Below, in pieces: positions 1 through 8,537 of a DNA stretch of 25,630 nt (positions within the stretch are counted from its first letter, which is position 1; the number at the start of each line of letters is the position of its first letter). A program made the position numbers and the translations under genes. The notes beneath the pieces were generated by a model. It was not told the origin of the DNA. It saw nothing but the letters and a program-made list of their open reading frames with translations, and did no database searches. The stretch covers positions 1 through 25,630 of the forward strand of contig NZ_DAXS01000080.1 of NCBI RefSeq assembly GCF_002506515.1. The letters run 5' to 3'. This DNA comes from Caldivirga sp. UBA161 (GTDB taxonomy: Archaea > Thermoproteota > Thermoprotei > Thermoproteales > Thermocladiaceae).

Positions 1-163
1 AATAACTATAATAAGTGGAATGCACATTACCTGGCCTAGGCTACCTTACGTTATTTCCTTAACATAGGCTCTAACGCCTCATTAGCTATCCCTCAATTCA
101 AGCAAATAAGTAGTAATCACAACCTCTAGTAACACTACCTGCATCATGGGGTATGTGGAAGGA
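1..163. other. intergenic, no supported gene
   Basis: I see no credible gene here. The only open frames are a short stretch entering from the left edge (frame 2, stopping near position 67) and a 22-codon minus-strand frame starting near 147. Neither has recognisable content. It is the 3' flank of the minus-strand tRNA. Confidence 0.5.
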
Positions 164-252
164 TGGCGCCGGGGCCGGGATTTGAACCCGGGCCCCCTTG
201 CGGGGATGGGCTCTCAAGGCCCACGCCTTGGACCAGGCTCGGCCACCCCGGC
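164..252 (-). tRNA. tRNA-Ser(UGA), CCA encoded
   Basis: On the minus strand the acceptor arm GCCGGGG pairs with CCCCGGC, followed by discriminator G and an encoded CCA (164-166). The anticodon stem TGGGC/GCCCA encloses the loop CTTGAGA, which gives anticodon UGA. The T arm is CCGGG-TTCAAAT-CCCGG. A long 15-nt variable arm and G73 are both typical of serine tRNAs. The anticodon loop is intron-free, although tRNA introns are common in Thermoproteales. Its T-arm segment GTTCAAATCCC is exactly complementary over 11 nt to the guide of the C/D sRNA at 22912-22968. Reading the loop one base later would give a Leu anticodon, but the stem would no longer pair and Leu tRNAs carry A73. Confidence 0.95.
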
Positions 253-271
253 CTAAATGCTGTTTGGTTGG

Positions 272-282
272 TATTTTTTAAA
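272..282 (-). promoter_or_regulatory. TATA box of tRNA-Ser
   Basis: An A/T box reading CTTTAAAAAATA on the minus strand is centred about 25 bp upstream of the tRNA 5' end, the spacing expected of an archaeal promoter. Confidence 0.6.
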
Positions 283-351
283 GGTTTACCTTAAATAATG
301 AGTATCCTGAGTAAGGGGTACTGATGATAATGTTTTTAAACCAGCATATTC

Positions 352-693
352 ATGGATCCTGTGTCCCGTGGTTCAGAGCTTAATATAAGTAAGGAGGGGT
401 TCGCGTTAGCAGTAATTTTAGCTATTGTTGCTGTTATATTCATGTTTGGCTTATGGAATCTCGTTGCACCCACCGGCATAAGCGTCTCCATTGTTAGGTC
501 TGAATGTGGCCCAACTTACGGTTACTCAGTGGCAATATCAACAATAGCCACCGGTATGCTCATTTACTCAGCATACAGGATTATTAGATTAAATAGAGTT
601 GATTCAATATCACTGCTACTGCTGCTGGTAGCCATGATAATGTTCACTGTCACCGCCTATTCAGTTTACTCATTCTCGTCAAGCATATGTTAA
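352..693 (+). CDS. small three-helix membrane protein, hypothetical
   Basis: A 113-residue protein with three predicted membrane segments at about residues 17-41, 59-77 and 85-107 and two cysteines outside them. I recognise no family. It overlaps the downstream glycosyltransferase by 7 bp, so the two are almost certainly co-transcribed, and it may be an accessory membrane subunit of that enzyme (inference). The ATG at 352 lies only about 15 bp after a TATA-like TTTTTAAA (333-340). The in-frame GTG at 361 sits about 25 bp away and would fit leaderless initiation better, giving 110 residues. A second TATA-like stretch near 290-299 would instead give a short leader before the ATG. Confidence 0.7.
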   Translation: MDPVSRGSELNISKEGFALAVILAIVAVIFMFGLWNLVAPTGISVSIVRSECGPTYGYSVAISTIATGMLIYSAYRIIRLNRVDSISLLLLLVAMIMFTVTAYSVYSFSSSIC

Positions 694-1775
694 CTCAATT
701 ATTCTACATAGGTTTATTACTTGTGTTAATTCATGTTGCAGTACCGCTACTCTACTACATTATTATCCTAGCCTACGTTAGGAGGCCTTGGCCCATTAAC
801 CCAATTAATGTGAGTAATGAGGAACTACCCACAGTATCCATTATAATACCTACATATAATGAAGAAAACATGATAGTTGGGAAGCTGGATAATATTCTTG
901 AGCAGAATTACCCACTGAGTAAGATTCAGTTAATAATATCTGACTCAAGCAATGATAATACTCAAGCTAAGATTGAGGAGTGGTTAAGTAGGCATAGGGG
1001 GGTTGATTTAAATTACATTAAGAGCCCTAGGATGGGTAAGGGCCATGCCTTAAATAAGGCATTGGAGTTGGCCTCAGGTAACATTATAGTGACCACTGAT
1101 GCTGATTCACTGTGGGCTAAGGATTCCTTAATTAATGCGGTTAAGTGGCTTATTAATGAACAAGTGGGATTGGTTTCATGTATAAAGGCGCCTAGAGGCG
1201 GGGGCTTAACTGAGGATGCCTATAGGAGGCTTTACAATAATTTAAGAATTGGGGAGAGTAAGGTACATTCCTCAGTGGTCTTCCATGGTGAATTACTGGC
1301 GGTTAAGGGGAACCTACTTAAGAGTATTGGTGGTTTCCCAACAGACATAGGGGCTGATGATTCGTATACTGGGGTTAAGGTTGCCTCAATGGGCCTTAGA
1401 GCAATAATTCCAGGGGACGTGACTTGTATTGAGTATGTTCCAAGTAATGGGTATGGTAGGTGGAGGGTTAGGAGGGCTCAACACCTACTGCAGAGTTTCA
1501 TGAAATCCATTAAGTTACCTAAACCAAGTAACTATAAGCCAATATACTACACTGAAGCCTACATTCACCTAGTGAACCCGTGGCTACTTACAATTGGCGC
1601 AATCCTACTCTTAGCCTCAGGAGGTTTGTTAGCATACGCCTTAGTTGCATTGGGCATAATGCTATTGGTGTGGCCGCCCTTTAGAGCTTGGGTTATTCAA
1701 CAATTCATACTAATGTACGCCATGGTTAGGAACCTGTGGACTAAGGAATTAATGTGGGAGAAGATAAGCAAATAA
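687..1775 (+). CDS. membrane glycosyltransferase, family GT2
   Basis: A 362-residue processive-type GT2 glycosyltransferase that transfers a sugar from a nucleotide-sugar donor at the cytoplasmic face of the membrane; the acceptor is unknown. An N-terminal membrane helix (about 5-30) precedes the GT-A domain. That domain has the nucleotide-binding SIIIPTYNEEN (51-61), the metal-binding D138-A-D140, an acidic D224-D225 in the position of the catalytic base, and a GRWRVRRAQ segment (257-265) where cellulose/hyaluronan synthases have QxxRW. C-terminal hydrophobic helices lie at about 290-330 and near 340. Family members make polysaccharides or glycolipids. The overlap with the preceding small membrane gene suggests a two-gene operon. 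The family call is firm; the product is not known. Confidence 0.85.
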   Translation: MLTQLFYIGLLLVLIHVAVPLLYYIIILAYVRRPWPINPINVSNEELPTVSIIIPTYNEENMIVGKLDNILEQNYPLSKIQLIISDSSNDNTQAKIEEWLSRHRGVDLNYIKSPRMGKGHALNKALELASGNIIVTTDADSLWAKDSLINAVKWLINEQVGLVSCIKAPRGGGLTEDAYRRLYNNLRIGESKVHSSVVFHGELLAVKGNLLKSIGGFPTDIGADDSYTGVKVASMGLRAIIPGDVTCIEYVPSNGYGRWRVRRAQHLLQSFMKSIKLPKPSNYKPIYYTEAYIHLVNPWLLTIGAILLLASGGLLAYALVALGIMLLVWPPFRAWVIQQFILMYAMVRNLWTKELMWEKISK

Positions 1776-1986
1776 CCCCTTATCCCTTTTACAGGATTAC
1801 CTTCATTAATCCTCTAGTGAAGGATCATTAATCGTTACCCTACAATTATGGCTTAAAGACTCACACCTCATGATGCGTTTAAACAGTGGGATGTTTCCTC
1901 CTCATTGATGCCAACTATAGTGAGTGGTGAACTTTAACCAGTGATGACTAATAGGCGATTAAGGGGGTGTTAATTTGAGGAGTTGG
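1776..1986. other. convergent intergenic region
   Basis: Lies between the 3' ends of the GT2 gene (+) and the methyltransferase (-). An inverted repeat CCTTCA-N12-TGAAGG near 1799-1822 could be a termination hairpin. Three TGATG words occur (near 1871, 1915 and 1942), but no box D (CTGA) is placed to make a C/D sRNA. Nothing else is supported. Confidence 0.35.
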
Positions 1987-2622
1987 TTAAAAACCTTTAA
2001 GTATCATTGCTAGGCCGCCAGCTTCACTACTTAACCCTATTAAAGGTGCATTAACCTCCTTAGCAAACTGTACAGCCGCGTTGCTGAATCTATAATTGTC
2101 GATAAGTATGATTCCATGCTTCATGAACCTCCAAACCATCCTAAGCTCAAATAACACATTATCATAACTGTGGTCACTATCATGTAGGAAAAACTGAACA
2201 TCACCCAGTTGCATTAGGGTTTTCTCAAGTAGTTCCCGTGAACTACCTATTAGGAGCCTCCACCTACCCTTAAGTTCCTCTGGAACAATGAAGCCCACTG
2301 GGTAGTTTTCATCGTAGTAATTACTTATCTCAATGGAGTAGAGGAGGCCATCATTAAGCTCATTAAGGGTACTAAGGATTACTGCACTGGATACTCCAGC
2401 TCCTACACCAGTCTCCATAGCTATCTTGGGTTTAAGAAGCTTAATTATTGTGTAAAGTATTGGCCTCTTCTCGGGGGATAATGCACCCCACAGCCTCCTA
2501 CCCCTGAGCCTTGCCCTCAATACTTTATCTATATTACTGTACCCACTTAGGGCATTAATTACTGTATTATTATTAAGCCTGAATGCGCTTGATAGCGTAT
2601 TCACCACTTTTTCACTCAGCAT
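1987..2622 (-). CDS. class I SAM-dependent methyltransferase
   Basis: About 211 residues with a Rossmann methyltransferase core. Motif I is METGVGAGVSS (residues 68-78), an acidic end of strand 2 follows at YSIEI (95-99), and DSDHSYDNV (148-156) resembles the metal/active-site region of Methyltransf_24-type O-methyltransferases. IILIDNY follows at 171-177. Substrate unknown. The reading frame can be opened with TTG at 2625, but the ATG at 2622 is about 27 bp from a TATA box (2644-2654), fitting a leaderless start. A perfect 16-bp palindrome (2625-2640) lies between the TATA box and this ATG. The gene is divergent from mazG and convergent with the GT2 gene. Confidence 0.75.
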   Translation of the reverse strand: MLSEKVVNTLSSAFRLNNNTVINALSGYSNIDKVLRARLRGRRLWGALSPEKRPILYTIIKLLKPKIAMETGVGAGVSSAVILSTLNELNDGLLYSIEISNYYDENYPVGFIVPEELKGRWRLLIGSSRELLEKTLMQLGDVQFFLHDSDHSYDNVLFELRMVWRFMKHGIILIDNYRFSNAAVQFAKEVNAPLIGLSSEAGGLAMILKGF

Positions 2623-2624
2623 CA

Positions 2625-2640
2625 AATTCGATATCGAATT
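2625..2640. promoter_or_regulatory. perfect 16-bp palindrome at methyltransferase start
   Basis: AATTCGATATCGAATT is an exact palindrome placed over the predicted transcription start, immediately upstream of the methyltransferase ATG and about 4 bp downstream (in the gene's sense) of its TATA box. Position and symmetry suggest a dimeric repressor operator (inference). Confidence 0.5.
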
Positions 2641-2643
2641 AGA

Positions 2644-2654
2644 GTTTTAAAAAG
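2644..2654 (-). promoter_or_regulatory. TATA box of methyltransferase gene
   Basis: CTTTTTAAAAC on the minus strand is centred 27 bp before the ATG at 2622, consistent with a leaderless transcript. Confidence 0.6.
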
Positions 2655-2689
2655 ATTACACCGAACACTAGTTAAAAGCCATAGGGTAT

Positions 2690-2705
2690 TGTTAAATATT
2701 TAACA
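2690..2705 (+). promoter_or_regulatory. mazG promoter TATA within 16-bp palindrome
   Basis: TGTTAAATATTTAACA is a perfect palindrome centred about 23 bp before the mazG ATG, so it coincides with the TATA box. It may be just a symmetric promoter or a repressor site overlapping the box. Confidence 0.55.
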
Positions 2706-2720
2706 GTACTGTGTGATTTC

Positions 2721-2981
2721 ATGGATATTAGGGAGGCTCAGGAATTAATTAGGAGGGCTTACTTCGAGAAGGACTCTAGGAGGGGGCTTTACCAAACCTT
2801 CACATGGCTTGTTGAGGAGGTGGGTGAGTTGGCGGATTCCCTGTTGAAGGGTGATGATGAGGCTAAGATGGAGGAGATAGCAGATGTATTCGCCTGGCTA
2901 CTGTCAGTGGCTAATTTACTTAACATTGATGTGGAGGAAGCCTTTAAACGCAAGTACGTTACTAATGGCCCCCCACCATAG
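2721..2981 (+). CDS. MazG-like nucleotide pyrophosphohydrolase
   Basis: An 86-residue all-alpha NTP pyrophosphohydrolase of the MazG superfamily, which hydrolyses nucleoside triphosphates to monophosphate and pyrophosphate, often as house-cleaning of aberrant (d)NTPs. The metal-binding pattern is visible as E32-E33-x-x-E36 (in LVEEVGELAD), followed by E52-x-x-D55 (in EEIADVFAW). The FKRKY segment near 75-79 is typical of the family C-terminus. It is slightly shorter than the usual 95-110 residues, ending in a Pro-rich tail. The ATG is about 23 bp from the TATA palindrome, so it is probably leaderless. Its last 20 bp overlap tail-to-tail with the HdrD-like gene. Actual substrate unknown. Confidence 0.85.
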   Translation: MDIREAQELIRRAYFEKDSRRGLYQTFTWLVEEVGELADSLLKGDDEAKMEEIADVFAWLLSVANLLNIDVEEAFKRKYVTNGPPP

Positions 2982-4824
2982 ACTCCTTAATAAGCTCACT
3001 AACGTCTATTATCCTACCCTTGAATCCGCTCACCCTAGCAGCATCACTAAGCATTGCATTGCAGAATGGGCACATTGTAACAATTGTCTTAGCCCCAGTT
3101 TCAGTTAATTGACTTAACCTAATGCTACTTATCCTCTTCTCCTCAGGGACATCATACCAGTAATTAGCCCCACCAGCACCACAGCAGAATGTATTCTCAC
3201 CACTATTCTTAGGCTCCTTAAGAACACCCACTGAGGATACTATAATCCTCTGGGGTTTAGTGGATTTATTATACCTAGCTAGGTAACATGGATCATGAAT
3301 AGTTAACACTTCCCCACTCCTCTTAACATTCACACGCCCCCTCTCAATTAATTCAGCTATGAATTGAGTATGGTGTTGAACCAGCACACTCCTCATGTAT
3401 TCATCTAACTTAGGGTACTCGTTCCTGAATGTGTTGTAGCCGTGGGGGCATATGGTTATTATACTCTTAACGCCATACTTCTTAAATACCTCAATATTAC
3501 TTAAGGCCACTTCCTGGAACCTACCCTCATCACCAAGCCTCCTCAATGGGTCACCGCAGCAAGCCTCCTCATCACCAAGCACAGCAATTTCATTAATTAA
3601 GCCAGCAGCCTTAATAATATCCACAAGTGACTTAACAATCTCCCTGGCCCTAGAGTCAAAGCTGCCCATGCATCCAACCCAGAGTAGGTGCTTGAAGCTT
3701 GGATTCTCCTTAACAGTCTTAACGCCCAATTCCCTTAACCACTCATGCCTACCGTAGTTACTAACACCCATGGAGTTACCGTACTGGGTAACGTTAAGTA
3801 GTAGTGTTGACTTCTTTTGATCAAGCCTACTTAACTCAACAAGCCTCCTCCTTACATCTATTATTAAGTCAACGTGCCTAACCCCAATTGGGCAATTATA
3901 GATGCATGCACCACAGGTTGTGCATGACCAAACCTCATCATCGAGAACAACCTTAAATACATCAGCATCACCGCCATTTGAATCCTTAACGTACTTAAGC
4001 TTCCTAATAAGCATCCTTGGGGATAATGGCCTACCCGCCAGCGTTGCTGGGCAAGCTTCCTCACATGCACCAATCTCAACGCACGCATCTAGGCTCCGTA
4101 GCTCATAGTCAGCTAAGTCACTTAACCTCTCCACACCAATCTTAACCTGGGATGCATCCACCTTACCCTCAAGGACATCCCTAAGGTTGAAGGCCTCCCT
4201 GAGGTTAGGTAAATCCAAGTCAAGGTTTAAGTAGAGGTTAACCTCAGGCTTAACGTAATATGCTGCAATTAATACATAGTCAATAATGGATAAGGTAAGC
4301 TTAACTTCAACATACGTAGCACTTGTGAATATTGTTAAGGCAAGTGTTGATGATGTTAATGCTATTACAAGCATTAATATTGATTGAAGCATAATGGATC
4401 TATGCCTAATACCTCCCATAATCTTCAATTTACTGTAAACTCTAAATGAATCCCCAAGAATCTTAAACCTCCAGGCAAGTGCGGTAATTAGGCCTAGGAG
4501 CAGTGGTGTTGATATGGCGAACATTACGTAGTGGGCAATTGGGTTACTGTAGGTTAATGGGTAAATTAACGTGAATAATATTGATAATGAAACACCAAGC
4601 AGTATTGATAAGTGCATTAAATGCACCATACCCTTACGGTAGCTTGAAGCCTCATACTTAATGAACATAAGCAACCTAGATATACTTAAGCCTAAGCCAC
4701 TGCGCCTAATTTCAGAGTATAACCTATATACTATGATTATTATTACCAGTACATTAATTATGTAGAGCACGTAACTAATTACCTCACCACTGGGAGTGAA
4801 CCTAGGCGGCACCACGTGCAGCAC
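2962..4824 (-). CDS. membrane-anchored HdrD/DsrK-like Fe-S oxidoreductase
   Basis: A 620-residue protein that fuses a membrane domain to a heterodisulfide-reductase-like catalytic domain. Hydrophobic helices lie at about 15-35, 72-92, 98-118 and 143-168, resembling HdrE/NarI-type cytochrome b anchors. The soluble part begins with two ferredoxin-like clusters: C248/C254/C258 (second Cys replaced by I251) and the complete C301-C304-C307-C311. Two CCG domains follow: C385, C422-C423, C459, then C513, C547-C548, C585/C588. Such proteins pass electrons between a quinone pool and thiol/disulfide or sulfur-pathway partners. The exact partner is not shown here. The start is a GTG. A TATA box (4854-4861) about 33 bp away implies a short leader of about 7 nt. 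Confidence 0.85.
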   Translation of the reverse strand: MLHVVPPRFTPSGEVISYVLYIINVLVIIIIVYRLYSEIRRSGLGLSISRLLMFIKYEASSYRKGMVHLMHLSILLGVSLSILFTLIYPLTYSNPIAHYVMFAISTPLLLGLITALAWRFKILGDSFRVYSKLKIMGGIRHRSIMLQSILMLVIALTSSTLALTIFTSATYVEVKLTLSIIDYVLIAAYYVKPEVNLYLNLDLDLPNLREAFNLRDVLEGKVDASQVKIGVERLSDLADYELRSLDACVEIGACEEACPATLAGRPLSPRMLIRKLKYVKDSNGGDADVFKVVLDDEVWSCTTCGACIYNCPIGVRHVDLIIDVRRRLVELSRLDQKKSTLLLNVTQYGNSMGVSNYGRHEWLRELGVKTVKENPSFKHLLWVGCMGSFDSRAREIVKSLVDIIKAAGLINEIAVLGDEEACCGDPLRRLGDEGRFQEVALSNIEVFKKYGVKSIITICPHGYNTFRNEYPKLDEYMRSVLVQHHTQFIAELIERGRVNVKRSGEVLTIHDPCYLARYNKSTKPQRIIVSSVGVLKEPKNSGENTFCCGAGGANYWYDVPEEKRISSIRLSQLTETGAKTIVTMCPFCNAMLSDAARVSGFKGRIIDVSELIKESMVGGH

Positions 4825-4853
4825 CTACAATGCGTATTAACATTGCAGTGGCC

Positions 4854-4861
4854 CTTTTAAG
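4854..4861 (-). promoter_or_regulatory. TATA box of HdrD-like gene
   Basis: CTTAAAAG on the minus strand, about 33 bp before the GTG start. A CAATG-N8-CATTG inverted repeat lies between the box and the start codon. Confidence 0.45.
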
Positions 4862-4885
4862 TAATCTAGCTTAGGAGTGGGTTAA

Positions 4886-6037
4886 TCATGTAGCTTTATT
4901 GATTATGCTTGGTATTGGGCAGAGGGGGTCGTCACCGTAAATGTCGCCTGTTAGGTAATATGCCCTCGCCCTGTCCCCACCCTTGCAGTAAGCCTTAAAT
5001 TGGCATGTGGAGCACTTAGGCCCCTTAAGGTACTTCTCAGTATTCACGAATAGGTCTAGGTTTGATTCACTTAATATGTCTGCTAGCCTCCTCTCCCTAA
5101 CGTTACCGAGCTTCACGAAGTCTATGAATTGGCATGGGTAAACGTCACCGTTTGGGTATATTGATATTATCTTTCTACCGCAGCCTCCCGTTGACTCCAC
5201 GAACCTGAGGTAGTTGCCTAACTCCTCCTTATCCTTAGCCAGCTTTAAGGCTATATATACACCATCGAATGAGCCAAGGGTCGTCTCAATTTCAATTCTA
5301 CCTGAGTAATCCTTAGCGTACTTAATTAAATTATCCATGAATTTAACGTACTGCGATGGCGTGTACCACCAATCCCTACTTAACCGTTGAGCCCTACCTG
5401 AGGCTGATAGGTGGTAAAAGGTTATTCTCCTAACACCCAGTGATAATGCGAATTCAATGTAGGATGGAACCTCATTAATGTTCATTGAAGTTAAGGTGAA
5501 CCTTAAGCCAACATCCAGCCCAGCATCAATGGCATTCCTTATACCTAAAACAGCCTTAGTGAAGGCACCCTCCACTCCCCTGAACTTATCGTGAAACTCA
5601 CTGTTTATTGAATCCAGGGAAATGCCAATGTAGGAGAAGCCTACTTCAGCTAGCTTGGAGGCCATTTCCTTAGTTATTAATGTTCCATTTGTTGATAAGG
5701 CAATCCTAATGCCCTCATCACTAGCATAACGGGCTAGCTTAAGTAAATCACTCCTCATTAATGGTTCACCCCCAGTGAATAGTATTAATGGAACCTTTAA
5801 TTCACTGAACTGCCTCACTAAGTTCATTGCCTCCTCCGTCGTTAACTCATACTCATCAGGATCCCCAGCGTTTATGTAGCAGTGTAGGCACTTTAAATTG
5901 CACCTCCTGGTTATGTTCCATGAGATAACAGGCCTAATTGGGCTTGAGAAATCACTGGGATGATTAACCCCAAATCTACCCTTAATCTTAACTGATACCG
6001 TTCCTGCACCTGTAACCATGACGCTTACTGGAATCAT
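4886..6037 (-). CDS. radical SAM/SPASM protein (AhbC/AhbD/NirJ-like)
   Basis: A 383-residue radical SAM enzyme. The SAM-cluster motif C46-x3-C50-x2-C53 sits in WNITRRCNLKCLHCY, and TGGEP at 88-92 is the SAM-binding turn. A C-terminal SPASM domain carries C286, C302, C342, C345, C351 and C373, enough to bind auxiliary Fe-S clusters. The layout, including the closing GDIYGDDPLC segment, resembles the heme-pathway enzymes AhbC/AhbD and heme d1 enzyme NirJ, but peptide-modifying SPASM proteins share it, so substrate is uncertain. The ATG lies about 23 bp from a strong TATA box, fitting a leaderless mRNA. The gene is transcribed in the same direction as the Fe-S oxidoreductase but from its own promoter. 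Confidence 0.8.
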   Translation of the reverse strand: MIPVSVMVTGAGTVSVKIKGRFGVNHPSDFSSPIRPVISWNITRRCNLKCLHCYINAGDPDEYELTTEEAMNLVRQFSELKVPLILFTGGEPLMRSDLLKLARYASDEGIRIALSTNGTLITKEMASKLAEVGFSYIGISLDSINSEFHDKFRGVEGAFTKAVLGIRNAIDAGLDVGLRFTLTSMNINEVPSYIEFALSLGVRRITFYHLSASGRAQRLSRDWWYTPSQYVKFMDNLIKYAKDYSGRIEIETTLGSFDGVYIALKLAKDKEELGNYLRFVESTGGCGRKIISIYPNGDVYPCQFIDFVKLGNVRERRLADILSESNLDLFVNTEKYLKGPKCSTCQFKAYCKGGDRARAYYLTGDIYGDDPLCPIPSIINKAT

Positions 6038-6053
6038 TTGTGAAGCTTAGGGT

Positions 6054-6066
6054 TATATTTTATAAA
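6054..6066 (-). promoter_or_regulatory. TATA box of radical SAM gene
   Basis: TTTATAAAATATA on the minus strand, centred about 23 bp before the ATG at 6037. Confidence 0.65.
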
Positions 6067-6112
6067 CATACCTAGGCCATTAAAGGTACCTAATCCATGC
6101 ATTAATGAGGCA

Positions 6113-8521
6113 TTATAAGTATCCAAGCCTCCTAAGCATGAGTACTATAATTACCGCAATTACTGCAACTATTATTACAGGTAGCATTAATCCTATTAAC
6201 CTAACGCTTAACGGTGTAGGCATGAACCCATTCACCACTAGACGCTTACTATAGGATGTAATGTAATATGGCCCATTCACCTGTATTAAGTAGTCACCAC
6301 TCAATAGTGGTATAGCTAATAATGCCTGCGTAGACCTCAGCCTCAGCGTGTATGGTTGCCCATTGAATTGAACGCCAACCACGCTAACCGTGTATTGCCC
6401 TAACCCCAGTATTGTGCTTACCTTAATTATGAGGCTGTAGGATACTGGCGTGAACGTTAATGTAACATTATCCCCAGCTCCATTTATTATTACGCTCCTA
6501 GTGGGGGCGCTGTATGGGTTATTGAACCCGTTAAAGTAGTTTGAGGTTGATGATACTGTGTATGATCCGTCAGGCAGCATGAGTGTTACTGAGTCATTGG
6601 GTGAAATTAGGGTTGTTGAGTAGGAGTAGTGCGTACCATTGAAGAATACACCACCTACACCTAAACTCCACTTAACATTATTAATTAACCCTGCTTCACT
6701 TATTTTAACTGGGTAATAGTTAACGTTTAGGATTACGTTAATGCCCCTAGCCCCACCCCACACAGTAAAGGTTAGATTATTCACCTTTGGGGATGCAACC
6801 CTATCATATGGCCCATAGGTTACGTCAGTTATAGTGAGCGTATATTTACCGTCAGGAAGTAGTATTGTGTAGTAGGGCACCATTATGGTTAAGTCCTCAT
6901 TAATTTTTGTGCCAGCTATTGTTTCCCCATGCACGGTTGCCTTAATGCTTAAACCACTCATCATGTTGGTTACATTAATGTTAACTGGGTAATTAATTAA
7001 GGTGAAGTTAACTGGAACCACAATGCTACCGGCTGAGGATACTGATACCGAACCACTCACTGGCGTTGATGAGTACCCAAATACTGGATTAATAATGAAC
7101 CTATATGACCCAGGTTCAAGGTAAAATATAATCTCTTCACCGGCTGGGGCTGTTAACGTCTCATTGAACAGGTTGCCATATGATGTTAAACCATAAACCC
7201 AAACACTCCACGTGTTGTTTAACGCTAATCCCTCCTCCATGAATATGAGCTTGTACGACGTATATACTGGTGCGATTATCTTTGTTGTTGAGTCATGTAT
7301 GGCGAAAACTACGCTAGCTGGCTGAATGTAGTAACCCTTAGGTGTCATTATGGTTAAGTTATATATGCCATTAGGTAACATTACTGTGGTATTATACCGG
7401 AGGTTAATTAGCCTCAGGTTCACTGGGCCGCTTAAAGTCACGTTGTAGTATGAGGAGTTTACGTAAAGGTATAGTGGGTATAGGCCATTTAAGCTCCTAT
7501 AGAAGGTTACCTCATCAATGATGCCTAGGCTGGGTAATGCAGCATATAGCTTATTACCAATCATTGTTATTGATGATCCAACCGATGGTAAATGTATTAC
7601 GCCGATTTCAAAATACATGCTTCTAGTGTATTCGTAAACATAAACCAGGTTATTGACTAAGGCATACAGTAGGCTTTCATTCACATTAGCAGTTAACCAC
7701 GTTGGAGAAATAGTAATATTATATAGTATACTGCCTGTTGACCCATCTAGTGCATATAAGCCTCCCTTCGTTGATACGAAGAGTATGTTATGCTCCTCAT
7801 CATAATATGCGTATAGGGGTGTTGAGTTTAAGTTAACTATTATGCAGTTCGAGCAGTAACTCCTGGGAAGCTGCAGTGTGGTGTAGTTTAGGTATAGGAC
7901 GTAGCCTGTGGCGTATATGACGTATACTAGGTTAAGCTTACCATTCGGTATAATTATCTCAGGTGGCCATAGGTTATTTATGGTTGACGCCACCTCAAAA
8001 TACTTTGATGATGCATTAATTGTATTGTATTGGAGGAATTTCCCAGACCCATAGGCAACCACGTATAGTTGGCTTGTGTAGTTGTCGTAGTAAACCCACG
8101 TTGGCTCAAAGGAGACTAATATTGAGCCTATTATTGACGCAGTGTAACCGTTGATTTCGTAAATTAAGTTACTGGTGGGGCATGAGACATAGAGTACATT
8201 ATCCGCATAATTAATTGACGCCAAATATGGTTGCATGCAGTAGGGTAAGTTAACGTTTCCAATGACGGCTCCATTACTCATAATTAACACACCGCTAGTT
8301 GCATTAACGCTTGTTGCGTTAATGTGGGCATATAGTATATAGAGGTAGTTTGCGTTTGGGTTTGAGTAGATTCCAGTAATTACTGTGGCGTGGCCTATGT
8401 ATGGGGTTAAGTTAATCATTGTTTCATTAACTGGGGTAAATGATTCTAAGGTTAAGCTAAATGCCGTTAATGGAATCATAGATATACATACTAGTAAAGC
8501 TACTAGTATTACTCTACTCAT
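6113..8521 (-). CDS. secreted, C-terminally anchored surface protein (propeller plus Ig-like repeats)
   Basis: An 802-residue extracytoplasmic protein. Residues 1-22 form a signal peptide, and a single hydrophobic helix followed by RRLGYL (about 775-802) anchors the C-terminus. The first 330 or so residues contain repeated short strands with a Y-x-Y/L-Y rhythm, suggestive of a beta-propeller. The rest contains about five consecutive beta-sandwich-like units of 80-100 residues, recognisable by recurring LPDGxYTLT / LPNGIYNLT / LEPGSYRF strands. Such units are common in archaeal thermopsin-associated and S-layer-linked proteins. Asn-x-Ser/Thr sequons are very abundant, suggesting heavy N-glycosylation. 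Few cysteines are present. No protease or hydrolase motif was seen. An adhesin or cell-surface structural role is inference. Confidence 0.75.
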   Translation of the reverse strand: MSRVILVALLVCISMIPLTAFSLTLESFTPVNETMINLTPYIGHATVITGIYSNPNANYLYILYAHINATSVNATSGVLIMSNGAVIGNVNLPYCMQPYLASINYADNVLYVSCPTSNLIYEINGYTASIIGSILVSFEPTWVYYDNYTSQLYVVAYGSGKFLQYNTINASSKYFEVASTINNLWPPEIIIPNGKLNLVYVIYATGYVLYLNYTTLQLPRSYCSNCIIVNLNSTPLYAYYDEEHNILFVSTKGGLYALDGSTGSILYNITISPTWLTANVNESLLYALVNNLVYVYEYTRSMYFEIGVIHLPSVGSSITMIGNKLYAALPSLGIIDEVTFYRSLNGLYPLYLYVNSSYYNVTLSGPVNLRLINLRYNTTVMLPNGIYNLTIMTPKGYYIQPASVVFAIHDSTTKIIAPVYTSYKLIFMEEGLALNNTWSVWVYGLTSYGNLFNETLTAPAGEEIIFYLEPGSYRFIINPVFGYSSTPVSGSVSVSSAGSIVVPVNFTLINYPVNINVTNMMSGLSIKATVHGETIAGTKINEDLTIMVPYYTILLPDGKYTLTITDVTYGPYDRVASPKVNNLTFTVWGGARGINVILNVNYYPVKISEAGLINNVKWSLGVGGVFFNGTHYSYSTTLISPNDSVTLMLPDGSYTVSSTSNYFNGFNNPYSAPTRSVIINGAGDNVTLTFTPVSYSLIIKVSTILGLGQYTVSVVGVQFNGQPYTLRLRSTQALLAIPLLSGDYLIQVNGPYYITSYSKRLVVNGFMPTPLSVRLIGLMLPVIIVAVIAVIIVLMLRRLGYL

Positions 8522-8537
8522 TATAAGGCTTAACTAA

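Noticed and set aside
1866..1980. C/D sRNA suggested by three TGATG words, including GTGATGA at 1941
   Set aside because: No CTGA box D at workable distances on the plus strand and no box pattern on the minus strand.
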